Below are positions 13,046 to 23,584 of a DNA stretch of 64,000 nucleotides, in pieces (position 1 is the first letter of the stretch; each line of letters begins with the position of its first letter). The notes under the pieces were generated by a model. That model worked only from the letters and a program-made list of their open reading frames with translations, had not been told where the DNA came from and did not search any database. Source of the DNA: Sipunculus nudus (Eukaryota; Annelida; Sipuncula; Golfingiida; Sipunculidae); assembly GCA_026874595.1 (NCBI GenBank), contig CM049316.1, positions 43,415,695 through 43,479,694 of the forward strand, read 5' to 3'. Position numbers and translations under genes: made by a program.

Positions 13046-13443
13046 CGAATTTTCCAAGGTAGGAAGTCGCGGAACTGTCGGAAGGCGCTGAGCTTCATTT
13101 TGACAACCGTGTGTGCCCGCTGAAACTGCCAGCCTGTGCCTAGACTGAGTCGATGTGTGCTTGCTTCTCATTGGCTGGTAATTCGTGCACACGAATTAAT
13201 AACTCGTGCGCACGAATTAGTAGCCAATGAGCATTGAGCCAGCAACATAAGAGAGCTGTTTTCATTGGTCACTAAATCGTGGCTCATTTTTTTTCCACCT
13301 TGGAAATATATTTTTCAAACCTAGTAATTCGTGCGCACGAATTACTAATCCGTGCGCACGAATTAATAAATATTTTTCACCATGTCGTCTCCCGGGCTCC
13401 GTAGGAGTCTGATATAAAGGGGAAAAAAATATCTCTTACGGGG

Positions 13444-13636
13444 TGTTTCCATGTGCGCGTTTATGCGTGTATGTGGGAAAAATCGCCGTAGGAGCGATTT
13501 CACGCATAGGGTCCGTGTGAACTCAAGGATTCAGGGTAAAATGACGTCACTTCACCACATTTTTGTGGAAGACCTGCTAGATCCACTGTACTAATATATG
13601 TCTGCCATTTCACGCATATACTATCACATGGAAACA
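13444..13636. mobile_element. MITE with TGTTTCCATGTG inverted ends
   Basis: TGTTTCCATGTG (13444-13455) and CACATGGAAACA (13625-13636) are exact reverse complements, followed inward by gcgtttatgcgtg and its inverse-related tttcacgcata. 193 bp, no ORF. Confidence 0.65.
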
Positions 13637-13949
13637 AAGCTTTATTGTTCATGCAAGGATGACATACTAATCGGAAAAAGGCTTTCAGAAACACAAGGGA
13701 ACCAGGACACGTAGTAGTGACCACTGGAGTGTCATCTTAAGACGAGTATGAGTAAAGATCAAATTACCATAACATCATGATTTGTTGAATATAATTACAT
13801 GCTGAATGAGAATAATTACTGTCATCTTCTGATATGTGTTAAAAAATTTTTCTAGAATGATAAAATAAGAAAGTTTGTTGGAATGGTGATTGGTCCTGCA
13901 ATGTTGAACAAAAAACGGCAAGTGTGTACAAAATGCCTGTTGTTTGTCT

Positions 13950-14245
13950 TGCAACCTTTGACTTCATTCAATATGCACTGATTTTGTAAAGAATTTTATT
14001 TAGGTTAGAAACTCCATTGGTTAATGTTTATGAGTCTCAATAAATCCACAAGATATTGGCTGAGTCAACAATGCGCAACCAAGTATGATGACTTCATATA
14101 AATATGCATGGATTTTGCCAGGAATTAACCCGAGGTGAGAAATTATATTGGTTAATACTTCTGTTAATTGAATCATAATGTATCATTTTCTTGGTAAGTT
14201 ATTAAGGTAACACTAAAAGTTAACCGACGGTGCAGACAGCTGAAG
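13950..14245 (+). repeat. Fragment of the 41330-type repeat
   Basis: Carries the two unit motifs (ttcatataaatatgcatgga; gaggtgagaaattatattgg; taacactaaaagttaacc) colinear with 41510-41945. Confidence 0.5.
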
Positions 14246-14286
14246 ATATACCATAATCTGACCAATGTAAAAAAGGCATATAATAA

Positions 14287-15811
14287 CTAGATATTTCTAG
14301 GCACCGCAGGTGCCAAAGTATCCCCAATTACCCCCTCCCACCAGCCTTGAAGAACAGGTTCCCATCTTGAATTCAGATGCAGTGACTGACATTTGGCAAG
14401 CCACCATGGTTTCTCATAAGTATGGGCATATTTAAGGTAAAGGTCACTCTCATAGGAGAGGTCATGATCCAAATTGAAATATATCTTATTCTGTAACCCA
14501 TGTCTATATACATGATATGAAAGAAATCTGTCCATTAGTTTTCAACTTATCATGCTGACAGTGCTGTGAAGTGGCAATGGTGGGGTATTACAAGGTGTGA
14601 AAGCAAGAAAACAACACAAGGTGACGCCACCTGTATTCTGCAGAAGACAAAACAATCCAAGATTAAAACAAAAAAAATATGAAAAAATGTATCAAGGTCA
14701 TCCATGTTCAAATTTGACCTAGCCATTGATAAGATGCATCAAACTTGTGGGTTTGCAAAAAACAATTAATGCTTTCAAAGATCTTATGTCAATTTGATTT
14801 TTGGACCCATCCATGCATCCCTCAGTGAGATATTAGAGTTAACATCATTTCAGCGTTATCGCCTGTGTGACCTTAAAAAATGCATCAAGGTCATCCATAT
14901 TCGAACTTGGCCTAGCCCTTAATAAGATGCATATAAACTGTAGGTTTTGTGACTGTACCACAAATTCTTTTTGAGTTATTGCCCTAATATCATTTTAGCA
15001 TAATCGCTGCTGTGACCTTGAAAAAATACATCAAGGTCATCCATGTTCGAACTTGACCTAGCCATTGATATGATGCATCAAACCTGTGGGTTTGGTGACT
15101 GTACCTCAAACTCTTACAAAGTTATTGCGTTAACATCATTTTAACAAGAAAACAACACAAGGTGGCGCCACCTGTCTTCTGAAAAAGACAAAGCTATACA
15201 AGATCATCAGTCAATTTGATTTTTGGATCATTGCATGTATCCTTTACTGAGATAATAAAGATTTTGTGTGAATTTCACCAAATATGGGAATATCCAAGGT
15301 CAAGGCCACTCTCATAGGAAAGGTCATGACCCCAATTTTTTAAAAAATATCAAACCATAACCCATATCTATGTATATGGATAATGTAAAAGAAATCTGTC
15401 CATTAGTTTTTGACTTATAATGCTCACAGTACTGATAAGTGGCAATTTTAGGGGTGTTAAAAGGCACAAAAACAAGTAAAGAATAATAGGTGGCACCACC
15501 AGTTTCTGGAAAATGAAAACCCTATCCATGATCTTTGATCAACTTAATTTTGGGATCAATCCATGCAAGATTTCTTGAGATATTTAAGAATTTGTGTGAT
15601 TTTCCTCAAAAATTGGACCTATTCAAGGTCAAGGACACTCTCCTAGTAAAGGTCATGACCTCATTTTAAGTAGGCATATCTATACATATACCAAGTTTGG
15701 TAAAGATCTATGAAATATTTTTTGAGATATCGCGCCAACAAGATTTATATGCGGCAGCAGCAGCAGAACCGTCATGAACACATAGTATCCTCCAACTTTG
15801 TCAGAGGATAC
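14287..15811 (+). mobile_element. HP-2 hairpin-ended repeat element
   Basis: CTAGA start, perfect 5' hairpin GGCACC/GGTGCC (14300-14314, loop gca), then GTATCCCC (14318-14325). The 3' hairpin pairs GTATCCTC (15785-15792) with GAGGATAC (15804-15811). Core units carry the opening ctgtccattagttttygac and palindromes at 14620 (one change), 15161 (intact GGTGGCGCCACC) and 15490 (one change). A block of aaggtcatccatgttc repeats (14690-15110) is embedded. It ends just beyond the DHX35 3' UTR and may supply the transcript end. Confidence 0.75.
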
Positions 15812-15815
15812 AATA

Positions 15816-16125
15816 AATAACTTGAACAGGTGTGTAGAATAATAGCTCAATTATTCATCATTGGTTGATTTTGTCTTACACGGTCACTGAATATGACTTC
15901 CCACCTGATCTCTAACTCTGGCCAGTGCAGTTTTCAGGTCTTTCACCTCTTCAAAACAACACCCAGCACATTTTTATATACATTTCTGTATTTATGATCA
16001 CAATTGGATAAGTGGCTTAGCACTTCCACATAATGGCAACATCAAAATAAATTTCCCTCTGGAGTGTATCTTTTCATTCAAGAGACTCCTGGACCTTGAA
16101 GCTCAATCAGATCATATGGTCATCA
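15816..16125 (-). other. DHX35 3' untranslated region (probable)
   Basis: Unique sequence between the DHX35 stop codon and the 3' end of the HP-2 repeat. On the minus strand I see no canonical AATAAA before the repeat; a CATAAA variant lies at 15991-15996. The true polyadenylation site could be here or inside the repeat at 14287-15811. Extent is inferred from position only. Confidence 0.4.
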
Positions 16126-16164
16126 TCAGCTTCTTTTCAATCTCTTCTCAGCTTTTTCACGCAT
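16126..16164 (-). CDS. DHX35: DEAH-box RNA helicase DHX35, last coding exon and stop
   Basis: Short terminal coding exon of 13 codons, encoding MREKAEKRLKRS and TGA. A strong polypyrimidine tract plus AG (16165-16180 on the minus strand) precedes it, and it is in phase 0 with the previous exon, giving ...YYEFGT-MREKAEKRLKRS. A short lysine/arginine-rich tail after the GT is what DHX35 orthologues show. The three exons together give about 100 residues. The exon is too small for ORF calling and rests on splice phase and family knowledge. Confidence 0.85.
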   Translation of the reverse strand: MREKAEKRLKRS

Positions 16165-16311
16165 CTAAAAAAAAAAAAAGAAACAAAATAACATATTATC
16201 ATGTTGTAATTTTTTTTCTGTTTGAGAGGGTTTCAAATTCCCAATATTCATAAATGGGAATAAACCTTGCCAAAATAAACCTTTGGGAATAAGACGTCCA
16301 AACTACACAGG

Positions 16312-16471
16312 CACAGGCCCTTGAAATCACTATTAAAACATGTCTAAATGACCCCTATATATCGCTTTTTGCTTAACATATTAATATAAATACTACTATA
16401 TTACTATGTGTAGCATAAGGCTATATAGGGGTCATTTGGACATGTTTTAATAGTGATTTTAAGGGCCTGTG
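16312..16471. repeat. Near-perfect hairpin, 49-bp arms
   Basis: The left arm 16312-16360 and right arm 16423-16471 are reverse complements with two mismatches; loop 62 nt. It lies in the last intron of DHX35. It could be a small foldback transposon or a transcribed hairpin. No target duplication identified. Confidence 0.75.
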
Positions 16472-16565
16472 ACACAGGTGAAAAACCATTTAAACTGTAG
16501 CCTCATTAGTATATCATATAAATTATCTATAAAGCAGCGTCACAAGACAAAAGTTTGATAATAGG

Positions 16566-16866
16566 TCAAAAAAAGATATGGTTCTCAGGCACTTTTAATC
16601 AGAAATTAGTGCGGTCAGGTGATATTTCATTTTTTACCCTTTTGTATGTTTCGATGAAAATGTCATATGATCAGGGAAAAGCATGAAAATAACAAAGTTT
16701 TTTGCTAAAAAGGTAAAGGCACTAAATACAAGGGAAATCTCATCAAAATTGTATTTTTTTATCTTCTTAAAACATGAAAATCAAAACAAATTTTTTTGAT
16801 GGGGGGGGGGGGGGGGTTAAAACTGACGCGGGCAGTGCCTGAAAACCATACCTTTAATTTTTTTTG
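16566..16866. mobile_element. MITE with TATGGTT(C/T)TCAGGCACT inverted ends
   Basis: agatatggttctcaggcact near 16574 pairs with agtgcctgaaaaccatacct near 16837. A 16-base G run is at 16801-16816. The same element occurs in opposite orientation at 36708-37007. Confidence 0.65.
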
Positions 16867-17389
16867 CCTTAGTTAATTAACAGATCTTTGATAATTAATC
16901 CATGATCTGAAGACAGATTGTGAATAATATGAGACCTCTTACATTATCTGCATATAATGAACAAGTGTTTCCACTTGTCTGATGTTCTCTGGGTTCTTCT
17001 CAAATTATCTTTTACAAGCATGATCAATAATTTATACAATAAAAGATATACCCCATAAATTCATAACAAACAAAATTTTTATGAAAATATGTGAAAGAAA
17101 TTTCAGAGGGATTGAGGACAAACTCGCTAAATTTTCAGAGAACATGAAAGAAAAACAATTGGATACAGTAGTTAAAATGGATGTGTGGTGCCTTAGAAAC
17201 CAATTCTTTTTAACAAGTGCTTGTATTCCCTGCTTGGAATTGATCATGACTTGTATGTGATCGACAAATATGGACACAGGCTACTCTGCACAGATAAAAA
17301 AAATCTGTATGTATGGAAAGGCACCCTAATTATAGGTTAAGGAAATTTTTAATGCCATAGATATAGATGATGTGAATGAATTTACTTAC

Positions 17390-17501
17390 TGTTCCAAATT
17401 CATAATAATGTGGGGCAAGCTCATACAGCCATTCAGGCTTGATGACAGTGATATCTCTCATGAACTCCTTAGTTGTATGTACAACCTCATTGTACATGAT
17501 C
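17390..17501 (-). CDS. DHX35: DEAH-box RNA helicase DHX35, penultimate coding exon
   Basis: Exon of 112 nt (1 nt plus 37 codons), acceptor ttgcag and consensus donor gtaagt. It encodes IMYNEVVHTTKEFMRD, then ITVIKPEWLYELAPHYYEFGT. YNEV, MRD.T.I and ELAPH.Y..GT match the DHX35 C terminus as I know it better than those of DHX15, DHX16 or DHX8. The first base completes the Trp codon begun at 28478; the exon ends in phase 0, matching the last exon. The upstream intron (17502-28477) is 10,976 bp and holds two HP-1 copies, two HP-6 copies and several MITEs; the downstream intron is 1,225 bp. No frameshift or stop is present, so the gene looks intact here. Confidence 0.94.
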
Positions 17502-18113
17502 CTGCAAAGTACAGAAAAAAAAATACACAATGTATTACATTAACAACAAAAAAGGATAGAAAAGTTAAAAATAAACATTTTCTTTACCAGCCAAGGCATG
17601 TCATTAGATAACATTTAAATGGCAAAATTTGTTTTTCACTTGCCCAAATGAATAAATTCCAGTGTTTCCTAAGAATGGATTTGCAGTCACAAAAACAAAT
17701 ATATTCTCCCTCTCATGGGCCACAATCCCAAACTTTACAAAAAAAAATCTCGAAACTTATTTCATTAACAGAATACTATATTTCCACAAATTTTTTACAT
17801 GAAAATCAAGGACACAGTCACCATTATTTCAGCAATACTTCAAAAGTTATACCTTATGGTCATTGCACTAATCCTAGAATTCCACAGATTTGATCTTGAA
17901 GATAAAGAATTCCATTTTGGTTTGGAGTTCATGACAGAGCAGCAGCATTTACTTTTTATTATTTTAAAACAGTGTCACCCAGGCCCAGTGTCTACCACAA
18001 CTAACGACAAATTAGGACAAGCCAGCAGAGCACCAGCAACCATGCCCATTCCACAATGAGGGCCTGGACACCCTAACCACCCACATGCAGATAGTTTGTC
18101 ACTGGTCTAGAAC

Positions 18114-18300
18114 CAGAAGCGGATCCAGGGGGGGAGGGCAGACTCCCTCTTTTTATCACCTAAAACCTTTTTTAGGGGGTTCAGGCAAAATGTTTTTGCC
18201 TGGGTCCCCCTTTTCCAGAGCTGAGGACCTTTTTTTTAGGAGTTTCATTAGTCTCCCTTGGTTGGACCCCCGCTTTTCTTAAATCCTGGATCTGCCCCTG
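18114..18300. mobile_element. MITE with 5-bp target-site duplication
   Basis: Inverted ends cagaagcggatccagg and cctggatctgcccctg, flanked by AGAAC on both sides (18109-18113 and 18301-18305). 187 bp; lies in the large DHX35 intron. Confidence 0.7.
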
Positions 18301-19281
18301 AGAACCTTTATTCCACTGAAGACAGTGTGACTATGATCTTTGTTTTCTTTAAGGTCTGATGATCCTCAAACTACCTTGATTAAATTAAGCTGTAAAATCT
18401 ATATTAAAAAGAATTTTAGCCACAGTATTGTATACACATTTAGAATCCTTAGAATATTCTCTATGAGATTAGATATATAAAAAACAGTGTAACTGTTTTC
18501 ACTTTGATGAATTTAAACTTGAAATAATTAAAAGAAAAATGTTTAAATCTATGTATCTCAAATTTGGCTTAGGGTATGTGTGTGACAATAGTATCATTTG
18601 AAACTACATACAAATATCTCCAGGTGTTTATTTATTATCTATTTAAATTATTTTTGTCATACTGAATTTTAAATTAAAAAAAAATGGTATATAATTACTA
18701 CACTAAAAACAGTATCTGAAAAAGAAAAGAAAAAATGCATTTAAGATTACATGTTGATTAACGCATATGCAAAATTTAAACACTCCTGATCAAGACTGAG
18801 GTAATGATTTTCAATATGTGGAATTTTTTTATAAAGTCTAGTCCCATGACTTTTCCAAGACCTAATAAAAGAGTGAAAGTTCATTATAAATTTGACTTGG
18901 TAACCCTCAGTAATAAAATTAGCTCTCTGTTGTTCTCTTATTAGAGTACTTCAGGTTTGAAGCTTGCTGGCTGTATCCTAAGGCGCAGCCACATTCAAAG
19001 GCTCAGAATAAATGCTAGAACTTTAAATCCCTTGCAAGGAAAACACTGTATAAAATCAAATATTGCTTTTATGACAGGGAAACTTATGTATACTGGAGTA
19101 AAAAATAGTAATTTACCTGAATGAACAAGAAATTCAGTTAAATACTGTGTTAAAAACTCACTTTTAAAATTTTACAATTCGATCCGGAGTTTGAAACTGC
19201 CTTCAAACTTAACAGAGGCAATAACAGACTGAATGATCTTTGCTACGGGAACTGTGTAATTATGCACCACTGGCAAAGTGA

Positions 19282-19476
19282 TACAGTAAAACCTCATGCA
19301 CTTAATAACCACCTCAGTTTAGTGACCACCTCTAAACAATGACCACTCGTTCACAGTCCTGATTCTTTATTGCTCTTTATATCAAAAGACGTCCTCACTT
19401 ACACGACCACCTTGAAAATGTGACCACTTATTTATAGAGGTCCTGTTGGTGGTCATATATTTGAGGTTTTAATGTA
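19282..19476. mobile_element. MITE with TACAGTAAAACCTCA ends
   Basis: TACAGTAAAACCTCA at 19282 and its inverse tgaggttttaatgta ending at 19476 differ by one base; the interior is a run of gaccacctc-like motifs. The outer TA may be a TA target duplication, as in Tc1/mariner-type MITEs. Confidence 0.65.
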
Positions 19477-19642
19477 AATAGTTACAAGTTTGGCCTAGTG
19501 GTGCCATCCTGACAAGGATGGAGGAACCCAGGACAGACCTTTTTCTTTGCTGCATAATACATCTTATATAAGGACAATACAATTCTAATAAATTTTTAAA
19601 AACGCTTTCAAAGTGGTATGTTATAATTGCATTCAAAGAAAA

Positions 19643-21100
19643 CTAGAATACGGGTAGTCGACAAGCGACTACGTGTATCCGCCAAAATCAGAGAAGGACA
19701 GGTAAAGTGAGGCATGGATTGGCAAGGGGATATAGAGTTACACGTGTTACATATTAGAATGGATCTCTGCCACATAAACATGATTGTGGGTGGCGCCACC
19801 TGTTATTTGAACGAGAAACTATCCAAGATATATACACATGCAAAATTTCATGTGGAAAAGTTAAACCACTGCAGAGATATGAGTGATTTTATCCCACAGC
19901 AGACAAACAGATGGATGCTGTGCAAAAATGGCTGCAGGTGGCGCCACCATTTTTGTTCATGTTATAAAGCTATCCAAGGGCTACTTTTGTGTAAAAAAAT
20001 TTTCCTGATTGGTTGAATGAGTCTGGAGATATAAGCATGGATGTCTCGTCGTGAACGTGAATGTAGGTGGCGCCACCTGTCATAAAATCAAGAAAGCTAT
20101 GCAGATGTATAAGCATGCTGAATTTTAGGTGAATTAGTCAAACCACTGCAGAGATGTGAGTGATTTTAACCCCAGGCAGATGAACAGATGGACACTGTGC
20201 AAACATGGTTGCAGGTGGTGCCACCATTTTTTGTGTATTTTATAAAGCTATCCCAGGGCTACATTTGTGTAAAATATTTTTCCAGATCGGTCAAACGGTT
20301 CCAGAAATATATGGGTTTATGTGTGGAGTGTTAACGTGAATGTAGGTGGCGCCACCTGTCATAAAATCAAGAAAGCTATCTAGGATGTATATGCATGCCG
20401 ATTTTTAGGTGAATTAGTCAAACCACTGCAGAGATATGAGTGATTTTAACCCCAGGCAGATGAACAAATGGACACTGTGCAAACATGGTTGCAGGTGGCG
20501 CCACCTTTTGTTGTGCATGTTATAAAGCTATCCCAGGGCTACATTTGTGTAAAATTTTTTTCCGGATCGGTCAAACGGTTCCCGAGATATATGGGATTAT
20601 GTGTGGAGCGTTAACGTGAATGTAGGTGGCGCCACCTGTCATAAAATAAAGAAAGCTATCTAGGATGTATACGCATGCCAAATTTTAGGTGAATTAGTCA
20701 AACCACTGCAGAGATATGAGTGATTTTAACCCCAGGCAGATGAACAGATAGACACTGTGCAAACATGGTTGCAGGTGGCGCCACCTTTTGTTGTGTAGGT
20801 TATAAAGCTATCCAAGGGCTACATTTGTGTAAAATTTTTTTCCGGATCGGTCAAACGGTTCCCGAGATATATGGGTTTATGTGTGAAAACAGACGCACAA
20901 ACGGACGCTGGGCAGAGACGAAAGGTCAGAGGTCAAGGTCACTTGATTAGGCACCAGTTCACATGTCCCGATAATTTGTGTAAGTTTCGGAAAAATCTGT
21001 CCAGTAGTCTCAGAGGAGTTCTCCGGAAACGAACGCGGCGGCGGCGGCGGAACCCGGTCAAAAACATAGTATCCGCAAAACTTCGTTTTGGCGGATACAA
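19643..21100 (+). mobile_element. HP-1 hairpin-ended repeat element, copy with four 280-bp core units
   Basis: The 5' end CTAGA is followed by a perfect 7-bp hairpin (gtagtcg/cgactac, 19654-19672), then TGTATCCGCCAAAA (19674-19687). The 3' end holds TTTTGGCGGATACA (21086-21099), its exact reverse complement, which is also one arm of a 3' hairpin (GTATCCGC 21069-21076 with GCGGATAC 21091-21098). The core is four direct repeats of about 280 bp, each with two GGTGGCGCCACC-type palindromes: starts at 19789, 19937, 20066, 20214, 20345, 20494, 20625 and 20774, so spacing alternates near 148 and 130. A GACGC/ggtcaaggtcac tail block follows. No ORF. It lies in the DHX35 intron. Confidence 0.8.
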
Positions 21101-23084
21101 ATATCTTTGTTTTATCATGAATATGAAAGTTTATAACCAAGATATCATATTTTCTTTTCATATTGGAAATGTCTTCTAGTTTTCTCGAAAGGGTATGTCA
21201 TAGTGTAGGGAGAGACCACTGGAGCTATAATAGGGCTAAATCAGTAAATGCTTGCATGCACATGCCAATCAGCAATAATTAAAGAGATACAGTTACCTAG
21301 CTATAGCTTTTGATAATTACATGGATATATATTGCTATTGCATCCCTCTTTAGTGATATGATGAAATCTCAATATAACACAATTAGTTTTATTATGCTGA
21401 AAATAAGACAATGATATCATCCAAACCCTAATTCCCAGGTATATTTTCATCATCTGCCCTCACTTTACACTAACCTGCAGCCAAACATCATTAAATATAG
21501 ATTGTTTGTAACATAAATAACCATGGTTTCTTTGTATTTCCATGTGCCCCCCCCCTACAGTACAAATAATATGACCCTCTGTATTCACTGCCAAAACAGC
21601 ATGTAAGGACATCTTAATGGGAATCAAAAAGAGCCATTATACTGGAATAGAAGTCAACTGGCTCTATCTGGACTACTGTCTGGGTGACGCCTAAACTGTA
21701 TGCCTGCGACCAATAGGACCATTTGTTCTCTGATCTATGTATAAAATAGATGTAAATAAATCATTGTTGCCTAAGTATAGCTGTCGATGATGTAATATAC
21801 ATGAAAAAGTTATTCCTTTTTACGTCATAGGAATTTTTATAAACAATCATAAACCATAAAAGCACCTGTGATTGAGATTCCATATGATGATGATGAATAA
21901 ATCAATACCCAGGTCTTTTCAAAGACTTATAATACCAAGCTTATATAAATATATAATTCAAGACTTCCATATTTATATTTCATTACCAATTCTGTTTACT
22001 GTGGCTTGCCTTTTAATGGTGGGGTTTAAAATTCATGATATTTGCAAATGGGATATTATCGCAAAAATAAAACCCTCATGACTATACATGACGTCTAATC
22101 TGCCTAGGTGGAAGAAATAATGTAGCCTCATTGTAAGTTATCCATGCAAGTAATGTTAAAAGTCAAAAGGCAAAATATTAATATTATAAATAAGAACATA
22201 TATATATAACTGTAAACAAAGCTCCTTAAATGTTATTATATGTGATTAATTAACATGAATTTTCATTTATCTGATGTCCCCTTTTTTCCTCATTAAATAG
22301 AGCTCATAGTCAATGATTATTATTATTCAGTGAAGGTTTAAAAAGTATAAAAGCTGAAGCCTAGCAATACAAAGTACAGATTCCATTTATCCAATCATTG
22401 AAGCCTGTCATGTATCCCATTTTAATTTTCATAAATTTTAAAACCATAGCAGGCAATATTCATAAAGTGTTCACATAATGCATTTTAGTAAGTGGATAGA
22501 CAAATTAAATTTACTGTAGATAGGTGATGATACATAACATAAGAGTATCACATTCAGTGCATTTATAACAAATTAAAGTATGAAAGTCATATGTTCGTGA
22601 GCAGCGGTGTATTTACAAGTGCACTGATACACTGCGATAACCGAGTCAAATACTGCATCTTGATCATCAGGTGCCCCTGTATCAATACACTGACCATCTT
22701 ATGGAAAGTGACATTCAAAATTGCAAAAAAATAATCTCTAAGCTTCGAACATCCAAGGCCGGCTATTGAATTATGATTTTGAAATCAACTTCATTTACAT
22801 TTCTATACACAAGGAAAAAATCGGCATGGAATCTAATTCATAATTTAACATATATTATAAGTTTCATAATGTGTAACATATGATGAGTTAAGTATTGAGA
22901 GATGTATTATATCATAAGACAATGTGTTGTTACAGTTCTATATCAATGGTAAATCCTGAAATGTTTCCTCATAATATTAACAACCTTTCAAGTTGCAACA
23001 ACTTCATGTAATGCTGATGAAGTATTTTTGATAATTACATCAGACATTTTGGGACTGAGTGTCACAGAAACAATGCATTTAAAA
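21101..23084. other. DHX35 intron, AT-rich
   Basis: No exon or complete element; a decayed MITE relative is near 21999-22080 (tactgtggcttgcc; cgcaaaaataaaaccctc). Confidence 0.5.
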
Positions 23085-23409
23085 CTAGAATACAGGTAGT
23101 CAATAAGAGACTATGTGTAACTGCCGAAATCAGAGTGGGACGGGTGAAGTGAGGCATGGATTGAGTGGCAAGGGGAAATAGAGAGAGGTGTGTTGCATAT
23201 TAGCATGGATGTCTGTAGCCGAAATGTGTATGTAGGTTGTGCCACCCACCACAAAATCCAGAAAGCCGTCAAAGTTGCAAAAAGTCAAACCACTGCCAAG
23301 ATATATGAGTGATTTTATCCCATGGCAGACAAACAGACAAACGCTGTGCAAAAATGGTTGTCAAATGGTCAAATACATAGTATCCGCAAAACTTTGTTTT
23401 GGCGGATAA
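23085..23409 (+). mobile_element. HP-1 element, short copy
   Basis: Starts CTAGAATACAGGTAGTC and ends with a 3' hairpin GTATCCGC (23380-23387) paired with GCGGATA (23402-23408). The core is reduced to less than one unit with one decayed palindrome (ggttgtgccacc). The 5' hairpin is degraded. It shows the same termini can bracket almost no core repeats. Confidence 0.7.
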
Positions 23410-23584
23410 AAATAGCTGATACAAGAATGTACTAGGATGATATAACCATTGGATATCAACCACAATACAGAGCAGGCATATCCCTCACTTTAAACCATAG
23501 GCCAAGGCAAATGTACTCAGCTGATAACATGCATGATCAGTTAAAAATAAATCATTTTCAGTCTTTGGTCCAATATATAAGAAA

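Larger units (their letters stand above)
11488..13404. mobile_element. DNA element with long terminal inverted repeats built of palindromes
   Basis: From 11488 rightward (ctacggagtccgggagacga...) and from 13404 leftward the sequence is nearly identical for about 80 bp, giving terminal inverted repeats. They contain runs of the perfect 18-bp palindrome AATTCGTGCGCACGAATT (11527-11544; further CGTGCGCACG cores near 11551, 11638, 13206, 13330 and 13351) and a variant with CGTGGCCACG. A subterminal motif tttccaaggtggaaa also occurs at both ends in inverse orientation. The interior holds a TA microsatellite and the LINE remnant. No transposase seen, so it is non-autonomous or gutted. Confidence 0.7.

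Noticed and set aside
13187-13395. Restriction-site-like palindromes as functional operators
   Set aside because: They are part of the transposon's inverted repeats; regulatory use is not needed to explain them.
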